Assembly: GCA_005281725.1 (NCBI GenBank)
Contig: SSBO01000001.1
Location: 66,956-130,955, forward strand
DNA length: 64,000 bases
From: Wuchereria bancrofti
Taxonomy: Eukaryota; Nematoda; Chromadorea; Rhabditida; Onchocercidae
Direction of reading: 5' to 3'
The notes beneath the pieces were generated by a model, which saw only the letters and a program-made list of their open reading frames with translations, had not been told where the DNA came from and made no database searches. The position numbers were made by a program, and so were the translations under genes. Numbering within the stretch: the first letter of the stretch is position 1; the number at the start of each line of letters is the position of its first letter. Below are positions 20,816-32,188 of the stretch, one piece after another.

Positions 20816-22473
20816 TGAACTGAATATATTTGAAATTCCGAGTGTTTTTTAAAGTCATTCTTTTTTTTTACTTGATTAACGCTAAAATCTTCGTTTTCTT
20901 GTTGAAAGGAAGAAAGTTTTATCTCGTGAAGAATAGCAAAATGGTAATTTGAGTTTTTTCTTTTTTCTTTTTGAAATATTTTTATGCCATAGATTCCTTT
21001 TTTCATATTTCACTTCTTTGCTTTACCAATTTCATAATTGATTTCATCTTTTTCTACTCTATTACTTCGGGCTTTCGTTGTATATGCGATTGCATCTACT
21101 GCGATATCACGCTTGGATTGTATCAGAGATAATACTGTACGTCTCAGGTTGTGTTGTATTCTTTATTCTTTCATCATGCACATTTCTTGCTCATCTATTT
21201 GCACCATTTCCTATTTGTCATAAATTCTTTCTTTCCATATTATCAGTGTGATTAATCTGATTTTAATGTCATTTGAAAATATGCTTTTGGTATATTGAGA
21301 CATTGAGGTGTAGTGAAAATAGGACAGTAAATGCGCATGGATAACAAAAGAAAAAAGAAATTCTCTGAAAAGAAGTCTCAGATCATGTTTTGAAAAATTC
21401 AAATAAACAATTCTGGAATGAAATTTTTTTTTTTAAACGAAAAAAACCCTGTAGTATGAATATAGTTGCGTTTTTTCTAAAATTTGTCTTTCTATTCTCC
21501 CTTCAAGATTTCCCATTCATGAAAACTTCTAATAGTTAGGACAGTGAGAGTAATTTTTGAAAGAACGCGTTTGCGAACTATGAAATACGAAAGGTATATT
21601 CAATTTTTCTGCTTTTATTTTCTGATGTAATAATAATAATCAATTTGCTCTGTCTTTAATAATTAACATCTTCAATTTTAGATAGGATAACAATTTTAGG
21701 CAGTTAGATGAATTAGGTCAATTATTATGAATTCGACTTATTATTAGGCTATTTAAGTTATAATTCTGATCAAAAAAAAAAAAAGAAAACAAACTCGAAA
21801 TGAAATAACAAGTTCAAGATGATATATTACTACTACTGCTAGCATATATTTATAACTTATATTTTGTTGAATAGATTCACTGAATTCATCCTCACTTATT
21901 ATCTACCATCAATAAGTGTTGTTCTGTCCATATATTTCATAGAAGAATTTTTGTTTACTTTTGAATATGAATGAAAATAAAAGGTAATGTTTATTTACCT
22001 ACTCAACAAAGCACGACATTTTGATTTATATCGTGTCAATAATAATAAGATGACAATTTCACTGTCTATTATGTTTCAAGTTATAATAGCCATTTTGATT
22101 AATCAGTCAGTCAGTTAGTTATACGATAAGCATAGATATTTTTGGGTGCAAAAAATATTAAGATTGAAAGAGATTTAATAATATTATTTGAAATATTATC
22201 TGAAATTTTTGGTTTATTAGTAATTATGGTTAGCTAAATTATTGGAAATTATCATTGAATATTTAATATCACGAAAAATTATTACTGGTGACTTTCAACT
22301 TCGCTGTTTAACTCTTTTTTTTTAGCTTTTCAAATGGGGAAAAAAATGATACAAGTTTAATTTCATGAAAAATAGGAAAGCATAGATTGATTAATGGAAA
22401 AATTGATAGATCTAATGATAAATAATTAAAATGATATTAATTTATTTTGAAAAATAAATGAATTAATTTCCGG
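20816..22473. other. Intergenic, AIP-1 / WBP1-like gene
   Basis: Mostly AT-rich with no firm gene. The exception is a less AT-rich open stretch on the minus strand at 21012-21162, listed separately. Confidence 0.5.
21012..21162 (-). CDS. Possible orphan exon, unknown
   Basis: On the minus strand 50 codons are open, without an ATG, reading RRTVLSLIQSKRDIAVDAIA and on to a basic end. Codon content is protein-like and the stretch is less AT-rich than its surroundings. A GTAAAG donor-like site lies near its end. I recognise no family and found no partner exons, so a gene fragment or chance are both possible. Confidence 0.25.
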
Positions 22474-23284
22474 ATGCAATGTTTTTGGCATTATTATACA
22501 ACAATATTATTACTAATTAAAGTATTAGTTGTTAAAAGTATTGCATCAATGATATGTCCTAATGGTTATGCAAATAACGAATTTTATAGCTTACTTTATG
22601 GATTAAGCTATGGTACTTTAGCTCAAATGTAAGTAATACTTTCAATTATTTACATTTTTAAACTTTTATATTTTATACTTTTCAATTAAATGTATTGAAC
22701 ATAGTAATATTTTGGAAAAGTATTTTAATATAATTATGCGTAAATTTTTTCTTTTTATCTTCTAAAATATTTAAAAAAAAAGGAGTTTTATATTTTTAGT
22801 TGTTTTAAAGAAAACAAAGTGGTATAAATTTAATTTTATGAAAAATAAGAAATTATCAAGATTTGATAAATGGAGAAACTATTTATGACAAATTTGACAA
22901 ATTGGTATATATGAATTTGAAATAATCTATTTCAGTTGTCCACCTGATAATTTCTTTTTTTCATATGTATGTTGTGATCAAGGATATTTTGAATGTTGTA
23001 TAAAATTCGAATTATGGTTAATGTAAGTTTTTTTTTTTCCATATTAGATCAGAAATTAAATTTTTTTTATTTGTTTTCAATCAAATAATTCATTATATCA
23101 TTTCTTTTTTTCTATTTAATTCTTTTTTTCAATGAATGATTGTGTTAATTATTTGAAAAAGTTCTAAATTTATTAAAATTGTTGCAGAATATTGATGATA
23201 ATAATGTTAATTTCGATTTCGTTTTGCTGTTTCTGCTTCCTATTTGCTGGCATTCTATATGTAAGACAAAAAATGGAAATGTAA
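22474..23284 (+). CDS. Small WBP1/VOPP1-like type I membrane protein
   Basis: Three exons (22474-22628, 22936-23022, 23188-23284) join in phase to give 112 residues. An N-terminal hydrophobic stretch (about 5-25) looks like a signal peptide. A short Cys-rich ectodomain follows: CPNGY near 28, then SYVCCDQGYFECCIKFELW at about 61-79, then one transmembrane helix at about 80-103 with FCCFCF, and a very short basic tail (VRQKMEM). The paired CC...CC then LW-plus-helix pattern resembles WBP1/VOPP1-type proteins, but the Pro-rich PPxY tail of WBP1 is absent; it could be truncated, or extra 3' exons may exist. Family assignment is by motif resemblance only. The signal-peptide ATG is the only sensible start in frame. 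Confidence 0.6.
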
Positions 23285-25005
23285 TTAAGCAAATTTAATT
23301 AATTACTATTCGTCTTCCTAATTAATATTTTATAAATTATGTGATTTTTCGATAAATAATATGATTAATTGTTTAGTTTCATTTATCAATTTCTTTATCA
23401 CTTGTTACAATGATAAAATAGTTAAACATGAAATGAGAAATAAAATTAATCATATCAGAAAATAGTTTTATTTTATTTTTATAATATTAGAAAAAAGTTC
23501 TTTCCTCCTTTTTCTTTTTCTAATTATTTTTTATTTCGAAAATTTCATGTTTAACTATTTCTGTTGAAACTTTTTAATGTGCTCATTATCAAATCTTTCA
23601 TTTTCTTGAAAACTAAGAATTAATTAAAAATGATTCAATCACTACTGTTTTCTTTTAATTATTGCAACATTTTTCCGCCTTTCTAAATTTTAATTTATTT
23701 TCATTCTTTGTTCTCTATTTTGAATTTAATTATTTTTCATTTTTGTTTTTGTTTTTTGTTTTTCATTAATTCATATGTAATATATATACTGTGAAAAATA
23801 TTAATGATTATTATTCATAGTTCAATGTAATAAGGTGATAAAATTCACCGTCATGTGTTGATAACATTATCACCTCTCTCTTTCTAATTTATTCTCTATC
23901 TCTGTCTTTCTCTCTCTTTGTTTTTTCTTTCTTATTTTCACATTCGTTACTTTAACATTTATTCATTTACAATAAAACTTAAAATATTTTATAAAAATTG
24001 GTTTGTTTATTAAAAATTTTCGCATAGAAACATGAATTCTACTTTAATTTAATTAATTTTTCTCTTTTTCAAATATTTCGAAAATATTTTTTTTTAATTT
24101 CTTTTCTTCAAAAATATTTCAGCATTCATTTTAGAAACTTCAAGTATCTTTTTTTTTTTTGGAATTACTTTTATTTAGAATTATTCAGTTAAGCTAATTG
24201 CATGCATAATCATTTTAATTTAATTAATTATATAAATATTAATCTATTGCAATTTAACTTATCATTTATATATGCATGAAATTCATTTTAATCTAATTAA
24301 TTCTAACACATTAATCATTTTAATCAAATTATACATTAATAAGTTAAATAATAATAAAATTCGTATACATATTATCATCTTTTCCTTTTTTTTTTTTTCA
24401 CTATTTCAAATTGTTCGTTCCTATTAGTATTTAAGCAGGAATGTAATCATTTGTTAGAAATATTTGAACAAATCACATTCATCTCTTTCTTTCTCTCTCC
24501 CTCTCTCTCTCTCTCTTTTTTCATTCATTTTTTAGCTGTTTATTTTGTTGGAAAACTTTCATCAGTTCACTTTATCATTTTACTATTTAACCAATGATAA
24601 TAATTCACTGAGCACATTTCTCTATTTTGTGTACTTTTTGCATTTGAAGTGAAAGTTGAATGTTTTGTTTTAACATTCTTCGGTTTCTTCCTCTTTTTTC
24701 TCTCTCTCTCTCTTATTTTTTTTTATTAAAATTATTTCCATTTATATTTCATTCCTGTTTTTTTTGTTTTTATTATTACATATTAGAATTAATAATAAAT
24801 TTTTGAATATTGATTTCAAGGATATAATATTTATTCATTCTTTCTTTCCCCTTCTTCTTCTCTCTCTCTCTCTCTATCGTTATCTTTTTGCATTAATGAT
24901 TAACTTTTGTTGTTATTTATTCATTTGCTTATTTTGAAAAAATTTTTTTTCCGAAATTTTTTCGTATTATCTGTGAAAAAATTGGCTCAACAAAAGGAGG
25001 AAATT
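23285..25005. other. Non-coding, CT-rich tracts
   Basis: Holds repeated CTCTCTCT tracts (near 23875, 24480-24520, 24700, 24860) and long T runs. No gene seen. It is presumably 3' UTR/spacer and the promoter of the next gene. Confidence 0.5.
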
Positions 25006-25972
25006 ATGCCTAATTCAATATTAGTGCCGAATAGTTCATTCACTTCGTCCACTTCTTCCGGATCCGAAATTGATTATATGCAAAATATCAAAGCAATGCT
25101 GGAGAAATCATCATCACAGGTTTATTAAATAGTTCGTTAATTAGTTAATCAAATTATTTGATTATTTATTAATGGAATTAAATTAAATCACTCTAATGGA
25201 ATTAAATTGGAATTTAATTTTATTAATAGAATTAAATTAAATCACTCTAATGAAATAATCATTAATTTTTTTTATATTAATTTAACGGCAATAACAACAA
25301 ATGCAAAAAAAGAAAATTATGAAATCATTTAATTTATTTAAATTTTTAATAAGTTTGAAAAAAAAACGTATCTGTTCTCTTTTCTCTTCGTTTTTTTGAA
25401 TTTGAATTCGAAGAATTGAAATACATAATGTTTTCATTTATTGATCTTTTTACTTCTACAGCAAACATTTGAATATTTGAAAATAAAAAAAAAAATAGAA
25501 CTAAATGGTCAAAAAACTAATATTTGTATTTTTTTTTTTGATGTTTTGAAAACAAATTTAATTTTGCATTTAATTATTGAAATTATTATTTATTTAAAAA
25601 GAATGAAATAATCACTTTAACGATTTTTTTTTTTTTAAATATATATACGTGTATAAATAATTCATTTTATAGATATCACGTAATGGTAATTCACAATTAC
25701 AACGTCTGATAAATAATATTGATAATCCGGAAAAGACAAAACCGATGAAAGCGGTATCATTGGGTGAATTAAATACTGTTGATTTACATTTTATCATTGT
25801 TGCTATCTTGGAAAGGCGAATAATTAGCTGTGAGGAACAAAATGATGCATTAAAAAAATCATTAAAAAAAGCATTACGAAAAATTGCTAAATTGGAAGAT
25901 TTAATTGGAAATACGGAAGAGCCAAAAGAAAATCTTAAAATATTGGAACATTCGAAATCAACAACATCCTAA
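25006..25972 (+). CDS. Short coiled-coil protein, unknown function
   Basis: Two exons, 25006-25119 and 25673-25972, meet at phase 0 with good CAG|GT and ATAG sites and give 137 residues. The N-terminal 30 residues are Ser/Thr-rich (SSFTSSTSSGSE). The middle has KAVSLGELNTVDLHFIIVA. The C-terminal half is a heptad-like helix rich in Glu, Lys and Leu (ERRIISCEEQNDALKKSLKK), followed by an acidic tail. I do not recognise a family. The frame stays open upstream of the ATG into T-rich intron-like sequence, so an upstream exon cannot be excluded. Confidence 0.65.
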
Positions 25973-26818
25973 AAAAAATTTCTTTTTTTTTTTGCAATTT
26001 AAATTATATAGCATCATCCTAATACACTCCAATTAATCAATTTCTTTTTTTTTTTTGCTTTTTTTTGTTTTGCAAAAATTTTAAATGATAAAATTTGCGA
26101 AAATACAAATATTTCTTTGTTCCTTGCATTATTATATTTTGCTACTTTTTTTTTGGCAAATATAAATTTAAAATTTTGCAAAAATTAAAATCAGATATTA
26201 AAATAACAAATTCCCTTAAATTTTTTTATTTTTATTTTTCAAATGCACAAATTGATACCTTCATCATTACAAATATATTATCTATTATCGTTGCTGTTTC
26301 ACGGAATTTTTTTTTTTATTTTGGAATTTGATAAATTTTTTTCTCATTCATTGACGTTTTTGTCTTTATATTTAATAATTGCTCTTTTTTTTTTCTTTTT
26401 TTGGTAATAAAAATAAATTAAAATGTTGTTTTGTTAGCTAAACATGAATACACTCTTAATTTCATATAGTTAATAGCCAATGATAAAGCCATTATAGTAA
26501 ATAAGAAGTAAATGCTACCATAATATCAAATCAAATATATTTTAATACTAGTAGCATTTACAGTAATTTGAAAATTAATTGTATAATTTAAATTTTAATC
26601 AAACTTTTTTTCTTCCTTAGCATATTTACTAAATATGCTTATTATTATGTTTATGTTAAGTATTTGCATTATCAGTTGATCATTAAGTGAGAAATAAATT
26701 TATTCCGAAATTGTTTCCCAACATATCACTAGCAGTGATAAAATTAGTCATATCATTTAATTGGTTAAATTTTGATGATAGTTGAAAATGATCAAAATGA
26801 CTAATGATAAAATAATTG

Positions 26819-26878
<60 letters not shown>

Positions 26879-29070
26879 GTCATATATATGACAACTTTCA
26901 AACATATTAAATTTGAAGTAGGAAAAAATTTTTTTTGCACTTTCACAGAAATATGTATTAAAATGAATTATATACGATAATAAAAAAAAAGTTTTTTTTT
27001 TCCTTAGTCATTAATTGAAATTAAATTGAGAAAAAAATTAGTATAATTTCCTATTTTTAATAAAAATTGCTGAATGATATAATAAATATCATGCATAAAT
27101 GATAATTGTTATCACTTTTGATAAATACAGCAAATTTTTATTGACACTGATAGTTTGTTTCAGTAATGCTAATTCATTCTATTAGAATATGCATTTTTCT
27201 CTTCCTTTTTTTTTTTTTTTATTTGAAATTGTAACTAATTTCACAATTTAACTTTCACCAGAAGGAATGTCAGTCAATTTTTTTCTTCTAGACTTTAAAA
27301 AAATTAACTTGTGATTTTGAGTGGAAAGAAAACTGAGAAAACAGTTGCGCTAACATAGCAGTTGTTTTCACATTTTAATAGTGTCAAAGTTCATATTCTC
27401 ATTTTTCAAACCGGAATTGCAAAAAAAAAAAAAAAATTTTTAAAAAAAATGCATATTCTATGCAACAAATTGTTAGAATTTCTTTTTGCTTATAACATTA
27501 GAATGCTATTCTAAGTGATTAATAATCTCTCTAAATCATCACTAAAATTCTTTCTATAATTAATCTTTTTTTTCCAATATTTTAAAATGTATTCGAAAGT
27601 AGTTTTTTTTTTTTTTTTTTTTTTTAATCTTCTGAAATCTTTACATTTTTCAGAAGTACAAGAAGAAAAAAGGATGGAATTTTCATGCTTATCTTAAAAA
27701 ATACTATTAGAATTAATTTTAATAGCTGTAAAGTTGCTACTATCAATGATTATTGATAATTGTTATCATATCATTAGTAAAAGAATTAAAATAATGAATG
27801 ATAATAGTTATGAAATAGATAAGAGTTATTGTTGTTTACTGATATTATTTAGCTTTTTGTATATCAATCATATTGCATAACCTACAAAATTATTATCAAA
27901 ATATTTTTCGTAAAATTATTTTGTAAAATTATTAGTGAAATGAAATTTATTTCATTGCCTTATTTGTTTTTTTTTCATTCTTTTTTTTTTTAAACAATAG
28001 TGATGCATTTAAGATCATTTCCAAGTATAATAATTGAAAATAAATTGATAAATTAATATGTATTAAGGAAATATTGAAGCAATGAATCGAATAGTGAACT
28101 TTTTTTAGGATGAATTTAAAAAAGGTCATTGTATATGAAAGGTCATTATCATTGTTATTTCATTCTTTATTTATGTAATGAATGTTGTGAAATAAATTTA
28201 TCACTGTAATCATTTTTGAACTGTCAAGACAAATGCCAGGGAAAAATGAAATAAATTGTAATTAATAGATGAATTACCAATAATATTGTATCGTAATTAT
28301 TTCATATTTAATTTAGAAATTAGATATTTTTGCATTTCTTTTTTTCATTTTAAATCAAAATTAAAATAGCTAAAAATATTATTCACAAAGCAAAATTTTT
28401 GGAAAATACACAATAAATTATAAAATAAACAAGTTAATCAATGTTTGTTGTCATTTGATTAATTTTTTTTTTAAAAATTAAAAAAATGTATGAAAAGTGT
28501 TCAGCAGTGATGTGCTTGCTTAATTAAATTGTTGAAAAATTATGGGAGAAGGAAGTGAATAATGAAATAATTGAAGCAAGAAATCTGAAATGAATTAATA
28601 TTAAAAATGCAAAGTGGCAAAATGGAAAAAAAAATCAATTGATTTTATTCATATTATATTTGCTAATACCATTAAACAATTTAATTGAACAAAATGAAAC
28701 AATGCCTTTTGAAGGAAATGTTTATTTTTCATGCTTTTATTAAGTAGAATACTTTTCAAAAGGAAAACAATTCTAAAATTATATTGAAAAGAATAAAAAT
28801 ACAAAAAAAAAATAAAAAATTGAAAAAATTGTAAATGAAAAAAAACAAAAAAAAATGATAAAATTCTTTTATAATACAAAAATTTCATCTAATTTCATTC
28901 TTTTTTTTCTACTTTTCATATTTGCTTTTAGCCTTATGTTACATTTAAATTATTTCAATTATAAAATTTGTAACAAAGCACTGTCATTATGATGCTATAC
29001 ATATATCAAGGCTAATTTAATATATATATAAATACCCTTAATTAATTGAATTATTTAATTGTCTTTTTAT
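25973..29070. other. Gene-free AT-rich stretch
   Basis: Long poly-A/poly-T runs and a (TTA)n microsatellite at about 26821-26878. Nothing protein-like was found on either strand; the open frames are low complexity. Confidence 0.55.
26821..26878. repeat. (TTA)n microsatellite
   Basis: About 19 uninterrupted copies of ATT/TTA. Confidence 0.95.
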
Positions 29071-29136
29071 TTGTTATTAAAATTGAGAGCATTCAGGAAA
29101 AAAAAATGCTTTCCTTCTTTGTAAAATAAAAATAAA

Positions 29137-30111
29137 ATAAACAATGATAATAATAGCAGTAATAATGATGGTAATAATGATAGTAATGGTAATAATGATA
29201 AAATAATAATAATAAAATAATAATAATAATGGTAATAATGATAGTGCTAATGTACATTATCATAGCATTCATCCATTTTGCTAGCTAATATCTTACATTA
29301 TTCTTTTAAAAGATTGAAAAGGGTTTTTTTTTCGTAAGCAAATTTAAAATTTAATGAAAATTATACATTGTATTGGTTTTGTTTGTAAAATTTTTTTCTG
29401 CGAATTTGAAATGTTTTTTTTTTTTTCATTCTTAAGTTAAAATTTAAATGTTTTTGTGTGATATTATCAATTCATCAAAAATTTTTTTTCTATCATTATA
29501 GGACCGAATATTCTTTCATTTTCTGATTTATTTTACTTTTAATTTTTTTTTTAAAATTTGATATGTTATGTTCAAGAACAAAATTTTTTTTCCTTTTCTA
29601 GTATAAGAATAACAACTTTCAACTGTTTATTCCATTTTTTTTTTCTTCTTCACATTTTTCAACATAGCTATGAATATTTATTCAAATTTTAGATTTTTTT
29701 GATCATTTCAATTTTTTTGAAATTTATTTATGCATACTTTAACATCGATCAATAGTAGCTCTTTTCTTTTTCTTTTCATTCTTCTATTCTTTCCATCTTC
29801 AAATCTCCGTTTCCAACTTTTAAAAGACATTCTAATTATACTAAAAATAAAATCCATATAATTAATCAAAAATAAATGATAAAATAAATTTTCCATTTCT
29901 TACGAAATTTCTTCTGTTTGTTTATTTTATCAATTCATTATACAAAAGCTTTCAATATAACAAATAAATAAAAATGGAATTTTTTTTTGAAAAAAGCAAC
30001 AAAATAATTGTTTGCTTTATTAAATTCGTGTATATATTGTTTCCTTTTATTGATTTATTTTTCATTTTTATAGTATGAATTGTTTTCAAGTTGTTTGTTT
30101 ATAATCCTATA
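29137..30111 (+). repeat. Left arm of a 975-nt inverted repeat
   Basis: Its reverse complement is the 30432-31406 segment. Both arms are exactly 975 nt and I saw no mismatch where I compared them; a 62-codon open frame is identical in both. Arm content is AT-rich with AAT-type repeats at the outer end and no recognised gene. Confidence 0.9.
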
Positions 30112-30147
<36 letters not shown>

Positions 30148-30304
30148 ATCGTTCCTTTAAAAAAAAAAACTATTTTTGATAAATTGTATAAAATTGTAAA
30201 TCAACTAGGTTATTTTTAATTTTTATCTTTTCTTTCTTTTATTTTTATTTTACAAAGAAGGAAAGCATTTTTTTTTCCTGAATGCTCTCAATTTTAATAA
30301 CAAA
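30112..30304. other. Spacer with poly-A and a displaced inverted fragment
   Basis: Begins with about 35 A residues. Bases 30237-30304 are the reverse complement of 29071-29138, the sequence immediately outside the left arm, and stop exactly at the gap. Confidence 0.8.
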
Positions 30305-30431
30305 NNNNNNNNNNNNNNNNNNNNNNNNNNNNNNNNNNNNNNNNNNNNNNNNNNNNNNNNNNNNNNNNNNNNNNNNNNNNNNNNNNNNNNNNNNNNNNNN
30401 NNNNNNNNNNNNNNNNNNNNNNNNNNNNNNN
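30305..30431. other. Assembly gap (127 N)
   Basis: Unknown bases lying between the inverted-repeat arms. Confidence 0.99.
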
Positions 30432-31406
30432 TATAGGATTATAAACAAACAACTTGAAAACAATTCATACTATAAAAATGAAAAATAAATCAATAAAAGG
30501 AAACAATATATACACGAATTTAATAAAGCAAACAATTATTTTGTTGCTTTTTTCAAAAAAAAATTCCATTTTTATTTATTTGTTATATTGAAAGCTTTTG
30601 TATAATGAATTGATAAAATAAACAAACAGAAGAAATTTCGTAAGAAATGGAAAATTTATTTTATCATTTATTTTTGATTAATTATATGGATTTTATTTTT
30701 AGTATAATTAGAATGTCTTTTAAAAGTTGGAAACGGAGATTTGAAGATGGAAAGAATAGAAGAATGAAAAGAAAAAGAAAAGAGCTACTATTGATCGATG
30801 TTAAAGTATGCATAAATAAATTTCAAAAAAATTGAAATGATCAAAAAAATCTAAAATTTGAATAAATATTCATAGCTATGTTGAAAAATGTGAAGAAGAA
30901 AAAAAAAATGGAATAAACAGTTGAAAGTTGTTATTCTTATACTAGAAAAGGAAAAAAAATTTTGTTCTTGAACATAACATATCAAATTTTAAAAAAAAAA
31001 TTAAAAGTAAAATAAATCAGAAAATGAAAGAATATTCGGTCCTATAATGATAGAAAAAAAATTTTTGATGAATTGATAATATCACACAAAAACATTTAAA
31101 TTTTAACTTAAGAATGAAAAAAAAAAAAACATTTCAAATTCGCAGAAAAAAATTTTACAAACAAAACCAATACAATGTATAATTTTCATTAAATTTTAAA
31201 TTTGCTTACGAAAAAAAAACCCTTTTCAATCTTTTAAAAGAATAATGTAAGATATTAGCTAGCAAAATGGATGAATGCTATGATAATGTACATTAGCACT
31301 ATCATTATTACCATTATTATTATTATTTTATTATTATTATTTTATCATTATTACCATTACTATCATTATTACCATCATTATTACTGCTATTATTATCATT
31401 GTTTAT
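30432..31406 (-). repeat. Right arm of the 975-nt inverted repeat
   Basis: Reverse complement of 29137-30111. It starts directly at the gap, and homology ends within an ATT repeat at 31406. Confidence 0.9.
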
Positions 31407-32188
31407 CATTACTTCATTATTATTATTGTTATTGTTATTCCTTATTAATCAGTGAAAATAATAATAATATTAATACTAATACTATAATAATGATAATAAT
31501 AATTGCAATAACTAATATAATAACAATAACAATAATAACAGTGATAAGCAATGGTAATAATAATAATAATAATGAAATGTTAAAATGACCGTTGGGAAGA
31601 AAATGTATTATTGACAATTTTGAAGCTATAAAAACATTTAAATATATTAATTACATTAACCAATTATTGCAACATTTAAAGATCTTTTAAGGTCTTTTTA
31701 AGAGATAAAAGGAGAGAGAAAGGGAGAAAGAGGGAGAGAAAGGAGAAGTAAAAAAAAGCATCAAACTTACAAATAGTAATAAAACAAATGAATTGCAAAA
31801 ATTAATCAAACATTAATAAACAATAGATGGAAGGAGAAATTTTGAACTAAATTATTCTACTAAAATTGTTATAACCATAAAAATGAAAAAAAAAGGGAAG
31901 GAAATGCTTTTTTTTTAAAAAAAAAAAATGAAATAAAGCAAATCTGAAAGATTGTAATAGCGCAAAAGTAATAATACATCAGTATAATAATTTCTATCAT
32001 TAACAATAAGCATATCAGTGATAAGGTTTGAAATAAAGCAAATTTCGGCAGATGATAGAACAATCAATCAATCAATCAATCGATAGCCATCCCATATCAC
32101 TACAGAAACTTTGATCAACAAAAATATTTAATTCATAGTTGTCGTAATATTGAAATAGTCCTAATTTGACAACAAAAATGACGAATAG
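31407..32188. other. Non-coding spacer, 3' side of the FBXL gene
   Basis: AT microsatellites to about 31575, a GA-rich tract at about 31710-31750 and CAATCAAT repeats near 32066. No gene seen. Confidence 0.5.

Noticed and set aside
29708..30835. Identical 62-codon frames in both inverted-repeat arms
   Set aside because: Lys/Phe/Ile-rich, AT-driven, and identical only because the arms are identical.
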